Source: Euonymus europaeus (lineage: Eukaryota; Streptophyta; Magnoliopsida; Celastrales; Celastraceae). From it: a stretch of DNA of 64,000 bases. The position numbers and the translations under genes are program-made. The stretch covers positions 24,007,001-24,071,000 of the forward strand of contig OY756962.1 in NCBI GenBank assembly GCA_963580455.1, read 5' to 3'. Positions within the stretch are counted from its first letter, which is position 1. Each line of letters opens with the position of its first letter. This document shows, in pieces, positions 38,575 to 51,600 of this stretch. Under the pieces are notes generated by a model, which saw nothing but the letters and a program-made list of their open reading frames with translations, searched no databases and was not told the DNA's origin.

Positions 38575-39080
38575 AACACAAAATTTTGAAAACCGGACCG
38601 ATAATCAAATTAGAAAAAATTTCATGATAGTTCAATGGTTCAACTGGGGTTGGAATTGAGTTTGAACCGAGTTCAACAAAAAAATCATGATAATATATTT
38701 ATTTAATATATAATTATTTATAAGTCAATAATATATATTTTTACATCATTATTTACATTATAATATGTGTTTAAACTTATATAAAATACTATATATTCAA
38801 TAAATGTACAAATTTAATAAAAAAAAGTTTTATAGATTAGTGGTTGGAGTCTCCTCTTATTACCTAGAAGTCACTAGTTCGAATCTTAGCAATGAACAAG
38901 TTTCAAAAAATATTTTTACAATTTATGTAAATGAATCGAAATGGTTCAAATCGGCCGACCGGTTAGAACAGGCCAATTCGATGAAAAATAATCCATCGGT
39001 TCGCAGGTCCTGGACTGAACCAGAGAGAAGACCGAAAACGATCCAATCGATCGGACCAGTTCGGTGTCGGTTTTAATAAC
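38575..39080. mobile_element. Possible DNA element with GAAAACCGGACCG-type ends
   Basis: The left end TTTTGAAAACCGGACCG and the right end GACCAGTTCGGTGTCGGTTT are roughly inverse. The region includes GGTTCAACTGG- and CGACCGGTT-type motifs common at the ends of plant elements, and a tRNA-box-like GTCACTAGTTCGAATC. Borders are approximate. Confidence 0.4.
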
Positions 39081-39674
39081 CTTCCTATAACAAACCTAAC
39101 ATCATTTCTTATTTTCTTTAAATTAAAAAAAATGATAATATGTTTTCCACAAGGTTAACCCTGTAGTTAATTTGACAAGCAACTAGGGTTGGTTTTACAG
39201 ATCATTATTCATTACTGGCCAAACGAAAATAAACCAACAGTGGAATAATATATATATATAGACACAGAAGTTTGTGAGGATCCCTGATCAAGCACTAATC
39301 AGAGACTGCCACATGTCTTATGAATAAGAATAAAACGCTGCATATACAATGGCTCTTTCTGAACACCAACTATTGACCCATAAAATCGAGTAGATAATCT
39401 CACCCGACCCTTATATAGATGGGTCAGTTGGCGATTGTTCGATGCTCAAAAATTGATTGATCGATAGTTATATTATCGACCAACCAATTATTAAAAAGGA
39501 TCGGATCAAAAATTCAAAATAATTATCTTTTAAAAAGCTCAAATCAAATTAACTCATGAGGCCTGACCAATCCATACCCTTTTACACGAGTACATGCCCA
39601 ATCTTAATTTCACTCAATCTGTGTCTCGTTCTCTAATTCTCTCCTTCGAGCAAAACCGCACTGAGACTGAGAAC
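39081..39674. other. Intergenic, nothing recognised
   Basis: AT-rich spacer with a (TA)n run near 39248 and a segment with TGATCGATAGTTATATTATCG symmetry near 39460. No gene was seen. Confidence 0.4.
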
Positions 39675-40150
39675 ACCAATGAAATGTGTTTGGATTGAGA
39701 AAAGATAATAGAAGGGGAGGAAAATTCATTAATGGAAGAGAAGGGAAGAGAAGGTATGATATTTTGTCATTCTCATGTTTAAATAGGTAAAAAAAAAATT
39801 GAATTTGACATTTATCTTGTTTGGATAGTCATCATAAGAGAAAATAAAAGAAAAAAATTGATTTAATTGATTTAATTTATTTTTTAAGTTAAAGTATTAT
39901 GTACAAGGATAGAATAGAACTTACAGTCCTAAACTTTTTTTTTCCTTCCCTCCAAATGACATTATTTCGGAGAAGAATGCATTTTAACAAAAAAAAAAAA
40001 AGAAGATAATTCTTCCTTTCAATTCTCTTTAAATACATTTTTTTATTTTTTTCTAACCTATCCAGATAAAGTGATTGAGAGGAAGCACATTTCATTACTC
40101 TTTCCCAGTTTCCCTCCCCTCCTCCAAATCCTTCAATCCAAACACACTCT
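39675..40150. mobile_element. Fold-back MITE with GTGTTTGGATTGA ends (~475 bp)
   Basis: The left end GAAATGTGTTTGGATTGAG pairs with the right end CTTCAATCCAAACACACTC, and purine-rich GAAGGGGAGGAAAA pairs with CCCTCCCCTCCTCC further in. There is no ORF. Superfamily is not assigned because the target duplication is unclear. Confidence 0.6.
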
Positions 40151-41004
40151 TTGACGAGTCAAAATCATCTCTCTTTTTGGCTTTCTCAAAACAATCCAGG
40201 CTTGGCCAATCACACTACTCACTCTATTCAAATCAACCCGCAAATCCTTCTTGAGAAAGCAGCCTCCCTCATGTCACCACCCGTTCTAGCTAGTTTTATT
40301 TTTACAGCAGACCCTGGCAATCCTTCATCAGACTTAAACGTGTCTCATGGAAAACTTCAGACATCCTTACCCAAAACTGAATTATACATAACCTCCTCTT
40401 ATGGCCAAGATTTGATCCACAGTCAAATTTTTCTCTTTTTAAACAGTCAACCATTTGTGATCGTTCAAAGAGGACTGGTGTCTTTTTGTCAATAATTACT
40501 TTTAATAATCATTCTTGTTTTACCTTATTTCCCTTATGGGGGAAAAATAATACCTAAAATATACATATGCATATAATATATAAATACTTTTTTATTATTA
40601 TTTTGAAAATTTCCAGAAAGAAGTGTTTTTTTCCCTTTCCGAAATGGAATGTCTGAGAATTTGGATGAATTTACCAATAGCCCCTCCTTTTTGCCCGAAA
40701 ACTGAAACAAAACCCTATCCTTCTTCTGCATTGCTTCTCCTCTTTGGCGATGTGGTTTTTCTATTTGGTGGGTTGATCTGTGGAAATAAGACGTAGTTAA
40801 GGAATATAGGAAAAGGGGTTTGAATTAAAAACCAGATTATAAAATCATATTGGGAGGTTCGTAGAAAGAGGCAAAGAAGAATTTATATTTTGCAGAAGGC
40901 TTATTATCGGCCAGCAAATGTGAGAGAATTGGTGTTGATTGATATATTGTTTGTAAAAACGTACAGCCTGAAAATCACATTTTAGTTTACTTTCGTTTTC
41001 TCAT
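40151..41004. other. Intergenic, no supported gene
   Basis: An open frame at 40151-40495 (114 codons) shows no recognisable motif, starts at the edge of a MITE and has no detectable partner exons, so it is not called. The rest is AT-rich spacer. Confidence 0.4.
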
Positions 41005-41311
41005 TTGTTTATCTTCCGCATTGACTGAGAAGAGACCTTTGTTATTGAATATAAAGGCGGGTTAAGGCCTTTTAAGGGGAGAAAAAAGGAGGCTCAACTT
41101 TATAAGATGATAGCAAAGAATTAAAGTCCAATCCGAAATGAATCCCGTTCATTTGCACGTGTTGGGTCAGTCAATTTCATTCCCACACGTGAGGGAGTGT
41201 TAAACCTCTCACATCTATACAGAAGGGACCTTTGGCCTCAATATAAAGGCAAGCCATCATTGTTCTAATAAGGCCTTTTAGGAGACTAAAAGAGCCCAAC
41301 TTTATAAGATC
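41005..41311 (+). mobile_element. Degenerate TRIM-like retroelement
   Basis: Two LTR-like repeats (about 41005-41108 and 41196-41311) share GACCTTTG, AATATAAAGGC, AAGGCCTTTTA and CAACTTTATAAGAT. After the first comes GATGATAGCAAAG, a decayed version of the tRNA-Met primer site TGGTATCAGAG. The second starts TGTTAAACCTCTCACAT after a purine-rich GTGAGGGAG. Its organisation matches the intact TRIM at 59756-60111, but the sequence is more worn. Confidence 0.5.
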
Positions 41312-41689
41312 ATTTGCTGGCAGTTTATGCACGCAAACATATGAAATTGGATTCGACCTTAACTCATACCCTACTGTCAAGGCCTCAAACAAGTGTACTA
41401 GACCCTTGCATGTACAATTACAATTATAGTTTAATCTCAAACATTCAGGGAGCTCCTACAAACAGTCGTTGAAATGCTCTCTGTTCTGTTGTTTTCCTCG
41501 AGACAATCCTTTTCACAACTAATTAATAGTGATATTGCAAAAATACATTATGGGTGCTGTTCTTTATATTGTAAGTTTGAGAATTACTTACTCGTATAGT
41601 CAGCAATTCCCAAATTTACACACAAGAGGATGATATCAGTGCAGAAGTTGCGACTTGATCTAGCTGAAACAATCAATGGCAAAAAACAC

Positions 41690-41875
41690 CCGTGCACAAG
41701 ATTCCAGTGGTGGATGGGATCAGGGATAGACAAAGATATACACAGACCTTATCCCACATAATATCTAAGTTGCACCCACGCAACTCTATCTCCGGGTCAT
41801 ATGTTCCTCTATCATAAACAATTCTCATACACAAGCTTCCCACTGTGCGCTAGGTCAGGGACATACAGAAGAAAA
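41690..41875 (-). repeat. SINE-like copy
   Basis: It contains GTGCACAAGATTCCAGTGG, ATCAGGGATAGACAAAG and ACACAGACCTTATCCCACAT, the same blocks as the copy at 52796-52960. A second partial unit (CACAAGCTTCCCACTGTGCG) follows at 41832. Confidence 0.5.
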
Positions 41876-42334
41876 ATGTGGTAAACTATACTCTTCCCAT
41901 GATATATACTGCAAATTCACCCAACAGCCAAGATTAACGAAGATAGTGGCATTCAATCCAACACATACCTTGCACTTCTTGTTTCAATTTCTTTCTTTTT
42001 TCCAGTTCATTTTGCCCCTTTTTCAAACATCTAAGACAAATCTATTAAACGCTAAGTTCAATGTGAATATAGTATCAGGAAAGTCCTATGCAAATGCAAG
42101 AGGAATGCAAATGGGGGGCTAAGGTAGGCTTTTGCCCTGATGCTATGCTCCGCTGCTAGAACAATGACCACTATACAGAAATAAGCAGAAAAGTACATTC
42201 TCATTTATCTCGTCTATCAGTGGCACTTGACTATCCAATTCCTGCCAAAATATAACCATAATACTAAGATATCAGAAAATTAGCATACATGCCTGTACAT
42301 ACGTTGTACTTTATCAGAGTATATGTTGCGTAGA
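41876..42334. other. Intergenic or decayed 3' part of the syntaxin pseudogene
   Basis: The C-terminal coiled coil and membrane anchor expected on the minus strand for a SYP71-type protein were not found here. No other feature was seen. Confidence 0.35.
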
Positions 42335-43536
42335 CATACCTCATCCATGTTATGGGTCATGGTTTTCAAAGTATTTATAGCATCCAACCTTGATCCTGCA
42401 TGATTAGAAAATAATAATATTCCTCCTTCATTTAAGGTAGAAGCAAAGATGATCATCGATTTCAAATTTTCATTTATGGATTCTGACACCAAGTGATTCC
42501 TGATAAACCTTAAGATAGTGATTCCCTCAGACATTAAAAACTATTCTGGCACCATAAACATGGGCATCATATCAAGGGAAAACATACAGTGGCATAAGCT
42601 CACATTCAACTTGCAAAAACAATTCCAGATCATCCAAACAACCAATTATGCTGACAACCAAAATATTGAAAATTATGTTTTTTTTGTTCAGGATAAAAAA
42701 AGAATGGTTAATGCACTCTTGGTCTCAAGTAATTCTCTGAATCCATCGTATACAATGTTCATTCAGTGATTTTACAGGAATGACCGATAAAACTAAAAGT
42801 GAAGGAAATGGCATGACACCAACTGAACCTATGGTGATTCTCACTGTGCAGCATGCTGTCTATCCATTAAGTATGACCAAAGGCCTGCACCCTAGAAGTA
42901 GATATTTGACAGATCTTGTTGCAAATATAAACCTTAAGTATGAAATTTGAAATGACTGATGGTGATGAAATTAACCTTAAGTATGAAATTTGAAGAAAAA
43001 AATGATTGTTACCATCAGTTGAGTCAATTTTGATTCCTGCAAATGAGGATGAAGGTGCCCAATCACCAGTTTGTCTAGCTGCTGTTGAACTTCCATCTGG
43101 TATTGCTTCTATCTTGTCTTTCAGCACAGAAACTAAATCACCTCGAGGCTCTTACTTAGAAATCCCCTTAACCTACCCACAGAAAATAACATTTAAACAT
43201 ATTCATAATATTAATCAAATGAAAAACTAAAATTATATTATATATATTCTTCCAAAAATTTCACAGAATTTTATTGTCTTCCAAAAATTTCAAAATTATG
43301 GAATAGAAGCTACATAGTTAATTACTAGAGACAAATGGGTATCAGTTTAATAAAGAAAACAGCTTAAAGAAATTTCTTTAAGCAGGATAAGAATAAGAAA
43401 ACTAGACCATTTTGAAAGCAAGTCTGTGCAATTTAGGCCATTCCTCGAGCAGTGGAGCCTTGGTTCTTCGAATCTCGGCATTCATAACAGCAGCCGTTGC
43501 CCTACTTTTCTCGGCCGCCGCCGCCGCCTCCGATTT
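42335..43536 (-). pseudogene. SYP71-type plant syntaxin pseudogene
   Basis: Three pieces in the right order on the minus strand match the Qc-SNARE SYP71 family. 43536-43409 gives KSEAAAAAEKSRATAAVMN and then AEIRRTKAPLLEEWPKL. 43127-43012 gives LKDKIEAIPDGSS and AARQTGDWAPSSS. 42400-42340 gives an out-of-frame QDQG, then TLKTMTHNMDE. The exon ends keep plausible splice sites, but the third piece has a deletion that shifts the frame. The SNARE core and C-terminal membrane anchor are missing, as is a recognisable N-terminus (43740-43537 is open but does not match). The intact family members sit on the ER and plasma membrane and mediate fusion. This copy cannot make such a protein. Confidence 0.7.
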
Positions 43537-43740
43537 CTGCAAAATTTATCCACATTTAAAGAGAAGAAAAAAGAACAGAAGCGCACGCTTCTTCCTTGGA
43601 CTCCTTCTGGGCAAAGAAAAAACGAATAACCTGGAGAACAGCGTGGATGATCTGATCTCGAGGTTATCGTCCGATATGCTGTAGACGAAGTGAGGGACGA
43701 TCACAGACACCCTGACAGATTCGCTGATCTGGACGAGCAT

Positions 43741-45618
43741 AAACTCTGTTTTCTTATTACAAAGTATTCTAAATTTGTGTATTAAATTTCTACAAGCAAC
43801 CTGAACAGATTTTTTTTATTACATTAATATCTTATTGAAGTTGAACTTGAAAATAATAGTTACTTTTTTAATAATCGGATTACAATATCATAAAAAATAT
43901 CATAAAAATTTATCATTTGGACATTGATACCGACATAAATTTGGCCCACATATTTACGTGGACATACATTTTTAGAATATGTTGAGCCAAAATACAACAT
44001 TTTGCCACAAAAATATTTTTTTAAGTGAAAATCAAGCTCATAATTTTTTAATTTTATACCGTTTGAATTCATATAAATTCATCACTAAATTATCTTATAT
44101 GTAGGGAATACGTGATACTGTGTATTTGAAAAAAAGTCAATATTTGTTAACCTAAAAAAGAAAGTTTAGATATAATACCGTATTTATTGCATATTCCATT
44201 TAAATATACAAATAAAACTCTACCTAACATTCTATATTCTAAGTAAATGTGATGTGACCATATCCTGTTCTATTTCATTCAAATATGATTTTTTTATTCT
44301 ATATTTGGTTCGACACGGAATGGAGAACGAGAATGAGAATATGAATGAAAATATTATTATATATTCCAATGTTTGTATAAGTGAGAATCATCAAGAAATG
44401 AAATAGAAATAATTGATAAAAATATAATATAATTCCTTATGGTTATCATGTTTTAATGATAACTTTGCATGATTTTCATTTGGTATGATTTATGTAAAAT
44501 ATGATTCAATTTTTTAATAAAAAAATGTTAAAAAATGGCCAAATTGAGTGAAACCCTTGCAAACTGTCACTCTATCATTGTCTTCTCTTTCGTGCCAAGC
44601 AGCGCAAACAATCAAAGAGTGAGAGAACAGACATGGCAGCAGGTCCCATGTTCATGAACATTTTTATAATTTTACAGGCATATCATGATTCTGTTGAGCT
44701 CTGAACTTTCAATTCCTAAATCTAAGGTCGGAACACGCAGTTCCGTTCCGTTCCGTTTCTATATGAGAAGTGTTACCAAACGTGAGATTGGCTTTGAACC
44801 AGAATTGATCATTTTCTAGCCGAAATGATCGTACCAAACACATCGTAAAGATTTTGCTTTTATTGTCACAAATTAACATTAGTCATACATGATTCGAAAT
44901 CAACTTCTAACCTAACTGATTAGGAGGAAATCTTCTATTTAGAGGTCACGAATTCGATTTCTTTTAAACTCGTATGTTAAATTATCTTCCAAAATTATGT
45001 AAAAGATATTATATATATGAGATGAATACATTAAGTCTCAAATGAAAAATTTAACAGGCTCAAATAGTAGAAACGCGTCGTTTGGCATCGTCACGGATAA
45101 ACAATTTTTTTTGGTACCTTTCATTTTAGAAAAAAAGGAGGTGATTAATAGCAAGCTCAGTGGACAGTTCATGTGAATTGAATTGGTAGTTTCTTACTTA
45201 CCCCCAAAGTAACTAGAAAAATAGAATAAATTTTTATTGGTAACTAATACACAAATAGAGTAAATTTTCTCTAAAATGGTTAAATTTTATCTGAAAATAT
45301 TTGTACTTAATAATGGTGTAATGCCATAGTTTATAGTTTTTTTTTTGTTTTTGAAAAGTCTATAGTTTATAATTGGTGAAGTGAAAATGACGTGTGTGTG
45401 TGGCGATGGCGTCCCTTTTTCTCGACGACTTTCCTTTCTCAGTCGTGTATAAACAAAGAAAGTGCTCATAAATTTCCGCAGACCAGTTTCGCCGCTTGAA
45501 TCATACAAGTCAAGCACAATACGGAGTCATTCGATTAAACAATACAAGAATGTCTCATACTCTTCAAACCCTTTTGGAGACCATCTTTACCGGTTTTTTC
45601 TGAGAATAACCAAAAGAG
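43741..45618. other. Intergenic and upstream region of the TMEM8-like gene
   Basis: AT-rich. 44290-44840 starts TATTTGGTTCGACACGGAAT and ends CGTACCAAACACATCG, with AATGAGAAT-type inner repeats, which suggests a worn DNA element. 45395-45618 is less AT-rich and should hold the promoter and leader of the gene starting at 45619. No TATA box was fixed. Confidence 0.4.
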
Positions 45619-48600
45619 ATGGCAGACAATTCGATTCTGGGTTCTTCTCCTTTTCCGATTCTCTGTCTTTCGGTCATCTTTTCATGTTTCTTTGTCCATT
45701 GTTGTTCACTTGACGAGTTGGGTCTCTACAATACTTTCACCATTTCGAGCTTTAGATACCCTGAAACCAAGCTCAAGCCTTTTGACTTGCGTTATATCAG
45801 AGGTACCGTAATTCTGAGCATCTTGTCGATCAATCTAGTGTTCTGATTAGTTTCTATTTGATGATAGAGTGTAATGATTGATGGGTATTGATCAAGATTT
45901 CAAATTTTTTATGTGCAAGATGTGGTGTCTGTTAATGTGATTGGGATAGCGACGGTTGTTTCTTGCAGTTTATTTTAAGGTCCTAATTCTTCGTTTTGTG
46001 AATACTATTTTATTCGAGATTTGGGGGAAGTTTGATAGATTGTTGTCAGTGTTTATCGAATTTGGATACTATATTCCTTAAAGTTTGAAACTAATAGTTA
46101 TGGTATTACGTTGAGTTGTAGCACAATCAGACTGAGTGAGAGCAAAATGAGCTGAATACTTCACATTTTGATACCTCAACTTCTAAGTGTCATAGAAGAT
46201 TGAGTGATAAGACTGGATCAAATTTGAAGCTTCCCTTGTAACTGATTCAGTTGATAGCGTCCTTAGAAGTGAGCTGATTTCAGTTAATTGTTCTCTGATT
46301 CATCCATATTTAACAGTAAATTCCTTCATAGCTGGTTATTAGTTACTGTGTGCCGTTTCACAAATCTCATTGTAGCTAATTATGAAGTGCCCTTGGCTTA
46401 TTCGTACATGAATTGTCCAATGAACATTTAGAAACTGTTCTTTATGTGATGCTTTAATGTATTATTATTGGTGCTATATCTATTATGATTTTGTATTCAA
46501 TATGCTTAATCTTTGAAGCTCTAAGCAATTTGATGGTTTGCCCTTTTCCAGTTGATTTGCCACCATGGTTCTCTTGGATGTCTATTGCAGTGGAGTCAGA
46601 TGTTGACCTTGTAAGTAACTAACTATTGATAATCTTGGTTTAAGATAGATTTTTTTTAAAAAAAAATGGAGTATTGGTTTAACACACACCACACATTTTC
46701 AACACATGACACTTCCTATTGCTAAACCGTAATATTTGTTTCTTTAACCAACAAGCTTATGTTTCTAAATTGCATTTTAGTCTATGCCTTTTGTGATGGA
46801 TATTATGGAGTATAGTATGCATTTACCTATCAGCTAAGTGCCCTATTTGACAGTGCACCAGAGCTAGGCTTCTAGAGTTGACTGTAGGAAATTACATGAA
46901 ATTCTTTATCTGGTTTTATTCGTCGCGACTCCTCTGCTCCTCCATTGCTAATGGCTAAATTATTTTCAGGATGCTAACAGTACAATGGGGGTTCCTAAAA
47001 GCTCGCTGCCCATAATATGCTTCAGAGGAGGCAGCCCCCCACTGCCAGATATCTCGACAAATTCTCTAAACGGATTAGGTAAAAGAACGAGAGAGAGAAA
47101 CGTAAATAGCTTTTAAGCCCATCAATCTTTTATTTAGTTTGTCAAAGTTCAATTATGCTTTGCTGCTTCACTCCATGAAGGGTTTCAATTTTGTAAACCC
47201 TTCATAGTATTAAGCATGCACCTTTAAGTATTGCATTCAAGGAATCGGTGTTCAACAGCCATGCACAAAGGCTCCCTCAATGGGCAGGGTTGGGGACAAG
47301 CAAGACGTACCTATTGATCTTCCCCGACCTCATCTCCATATGAAAGCTTTATGTATGGAAGTTGAAGTTGTTTACCGTTTGCATGGACCAAACTGTATCT
47401 GCCATCCAAATTTTTTGTTTCCCGTGATACATCATGATTCATGAATATTGTTGAACACACTTAGTCTTCTTTGATATCAATTTGCCTTTTTTTGTGCCAT
47501 CAGGGGTCAGTTATAAGTAAATCAGAAATTTTGTTTCATGTTGTCTTTGCCTTCTGATGGCAAACAATGATTAAGCACACTTTTTCCATTGCAGTGTTAG
47601 GTCCCCTTTCTAATGTTTCTTTTGAAGGAATTCAAGGGCTTGAAACTATGGAATGCTCTCCAATGCAGAAAAATATATTGTTGAAGTTAGCAAATGACCA
47701 GGTGTGTGTTTAAGTTAACAATTTAATTTTTATTTGTCAAATTCAGTAGAGTTTAATCTCAGTTTGTATGTTCTGTATAACAGTCTGCTTATATTTTTGC
47801 TCTTTTGGTGTTGGTAAGCTTGTTTTTGTGTTTAGCACATAATTAACATCACAAGTCCTTTCTTTTATTTTCTTTTCTGCTTTTCTGTGTATATTTTCTG
47901 TCTATTTGCCAACTGTCCAACAGTTAAATGAGTGTTAAAGAGTTCAACTTATGTTGTTCTTTGGCAGATCTCTCCTGGAGTTTGGTATCTTGGTATTTTC
48001 AATGGCATTGGGCCTACAAGAACACAATCAAAAATGGTATGGCACAATTCATTACTGCAAGTTTTTTTTTTTCTTTTTTTTTCACATACTTCTCTTGTGG
48101 TATTGTTTCTCATCGATTTCTGATTTGTATTGTTATCTAATTAGAAGAAACCTAGTTATCCACTTATCCTGCATGCCCTTAAACAGAGACTCTTGTAAAT
48201 GAATAGTACGCAGAATGAATAGTACCTTTGGCAGCACAGCTGTTCCGGTCTTGTTTAGGTTCAAACATGAATGAAAGTGTATATTTGCAGATAATTTCAG
48301 GAGAAGAATATTCTGAATAAAGAAGCTAAGAAAAAAAGAAAATTACAATTGATAAGAACCACTTGGGAATTTGGTTACTTACTAATTACTTGAGTTTGTT
48401 TGTGAGTAGGAGAGACTGCCACTTATAAAAGATTATGGAGACAGCTTCTGCAAACTTCTGCTATACTTGTGTTTCAAGCAGTTAAACCGAGAAAGTGGTC
48501 AGATTCTATTTTGCATGCCGTGTACTCATCCCTGTTCTAGTATTTGCAGTTTGTGCCACTTCAATAATTATTGCATGTTGTGGTTTTCTTTACAGATTTA

Positions 48601-51600
48601 TTGCTTTACTCTAAGTTTCTTTGTTCATGTCAACTAATTGCCCTTTGCAATTAATTCTAGACATTTAAGAATACAGCTATTTACTGAAGATTGAAACCTT
48701 GTTAATAACTTAATCCTCTATATTTGTAGATTAATAGAGGTAAAGCATACTCCTTCAGCGCTAATATCAGTGTGCAAGGATGTGCAACCTCGACAACATG
48801 GGGCCAGTACTGCAATCGGACAGTTGAGCCACTTTCATGTTTTCTGTCTGACAGCTATAATCTTCCAGAATCCTTTTCTGATGGTAATACCTACAACCAG
48901 ACGTGTGGAAATTCTTTTGAAATTATGTGCCACAAAGACGGTGAACCAAAAGTCTACTTCTTCGAGGTAGTGGGAATATCAGAACAATTAAAGATTATGG
49001 CAAGGAATGTCACTGGGGGTTCTGATAAAATAAATTTAATGTGTTTTGCTCGGCTTGGAGCGATGGCTTCAGCAACAAGGCATGATTATTCTGGTGATAT
49101 AAGCAAAGCCCCTTTAATTATTGGCTCACCAAAGGTTGGCCGTTGGTATTTAACTATTATTCCTGCTTATCTTTCAAAACAACCCAGAGGGATTGATAAT
49201 ACTAGTTTAGAAATTTGCTATTCGATGCAATGGCAAGTTGTTGAATGTCCTGTGGGAAGGGCTGGCTCTAATTGTACCTGGAACAGATACATACTTCAGG
49301 TGGAACTCTCTCTCTCTCTGTCTCTTAATTTTGAAGGGGGGCATGCAGATATGGTTTATGTTATACTGTATTTTGATATGCAAAATCAAAGGCGTCATCC
49401 AGTCAGTCTTCGTTGTCTGAGTATTTGCTCGCAGTGGTGACTCATATTTGTTTGAAGTTTTTTTATCTGAAGATAAATACGGTACTTAACTAGTTTTAGC
49501 AACATTCTGGAAGAATAGGAAGAGGATTGTGTAGATGTTTTACTCATGCCATATTATAATTACTTAGAGTACATCTCTTAAAGGAAAATTAAAATACTTC
49601 CACTTGAGAGCAGTGCATGCAATATGCAATAAAATTGTTGGTGCTAGGTATTGATTTCATTCTAGTTTTAAGTTTTTAAATGTCGTGCAAAACTATTTAA
49701 GTTTTGTTGATGCTTTGGTTTTTTTTTTTAAATTATTTGACTGACATGGTGAAAATGGTTTTGCTCAGACAGTTCTCAGGCGAGATTCAACTCCTTTTGA
49801 GTCCTACTATTTGCCAGTCAGTGAAAAAGTCTCCTTCGATTCTGCTGATTTTCCAGTTGAACCCCTTTCGAGCAACTCCTCATACAGTGGAGAATCAAAT
49901 AATACTTGGACGTACTTTATCTTAAATGTTCCTCGTGGTGCAGCTGGAATAAATATCCATGTCCGAATGATCTCCGAGGCAAAGATAAATTATGAAATAT
50001 ATACTCGAATTGGTGGATTACCATCTTCTGATAGCTGGGACTACTATTATGCAAACAGGACAAGAAGCAGTGATGGTTCCACATTTTTTTTGAACTATAA
50101 TTCAAGTGAAAGTAAGTTTGATTTCTATATTCTAGACGTTAGAGAAGGAACGTGGGGTTTTGGATTAAGGCATCTCAACACCTCCAGTATCACTGCAAAT
50201 GATCAGACTACCATGTCTATCTCACTTGAAAGATGCCCGAAACAGTGCTCCTCTCACGGGCAATGTAGGTTGGCTTATGAAGCCAGTGGATTAACGTCAT
50301 ACAGGTTTTTCATTCAGCTTCCTGAATTTGATTCCCTTTTCGTTCTATAATATCTTTGATTTTTTTAAACCACTTCTAGATAGTTCCCTTTCAACATTTA
50401 GAAGTCTCTATAGGAGTTCTATGTTTGGTGGATTGATATATGGAATTTAATTATTGATTGCATTATCTTGGAAGTGTTTTAGTTGACATATATCAAATTC
50501 CCACATGTAAAAAGTTATGACAATGCTTTCTCAGACTTCTGTTATTGTGTCCTCAGCTATTGCTTCTGTGATCGTAACCATGGAGGCTTCGACTGTAGCG
50601 TTGAAATTGTGTCACGTAAAGGTGAGAATTTTTTAAATTATTATGGAACTTTTTAAGAGTAAAAAACTCCAGTGCACAAAGCTTTTAAAAAATTTAGTGA
50701 GTTGTTAGTAGTTTTGATCATTCTTTCCCATTTAAGGCATAGGCTGCTTTTTCTCCATCTGATCACCAAAGCAAGCAATATTTGCTTTGGATGGAAATTC
50801 TGTGGGAAGTCATCTAACTTATGAATTGGAGCCAGCTGGTCTGAAAATTTTATCTGTCCGACAGGGAGAGCAGCTGAAATTTCATCATTATTTTCAGCCA
50901 TTATTAAAATGTTATAAAAATTATTTTCTGACCTTTCTTTGCCGTGTTGTATAAATGTGGTTTTTATAATTTCTAAAATAGTTGTCCAGACTAGTTTTCC
51001 AGTTTCCTGTATAGCTCGCAAGTCAATAAGAGCATGTATGTATTAATTAAAAGGCAAAAAAAGCTAGATGAGAAATCAAATGGGGGAAATGATTTTTTTT
51101 ATCAACTCTGTAGCAGTTGAGTCTGTGAGACGAGATGGACAATGTGATTTGCACTGGTTCTTTTTGAATTAGTTTCCAAATTATTGTTGTATATGGGAAT
51201 TTTTTTGTTCCTGCATCATTAAATTCATCAATTGACAGTGTGCTATGGGGTGGTTTGCCTAATCTGAGTGAAATGTAGGGCACTTATGGCAGTCAATTTC
51301 TCTCATCGCATCAAATGCAGCAGCTGTACTTCCCGCTTTTTGGGCACTTCGGCAGAAGGTAATTGTCTAGTTAATGTCTTTGACTGGATTGACAGAATTA
51401 GAACTTCTAAATGTGAAAATAGATGATTTTTCAAGTTGTTATCAGAAGTCTTTTCCTGTTATTTTCAATAGTTTCATTGATCTTCCTTAAGGTTGTGATG
51501 GTGGGCATTTCCTTATTCATTCAGTGTTTCAGCTTTGAAGTGCCATCATACATTACCTAGCTTCTTATTTGATGGCTTTTCTCCCTTTATGAATCTCAAG

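Noticed and set aside
40151..40495. 114-codon plus-strand frame
   Set aside because: No recognisable domain, no signal of splicing partners, and it begins at a MITE border. A protein search with no hits would confirm the rejection.
43537..43740. Open minus-strand frame upstream of the syntaxin pieces as its N-terminal exon
   Set aside because: It has a plausible donor, but its residues do not match the SYP71 N-terminus, so it was left outside the pseudogene.
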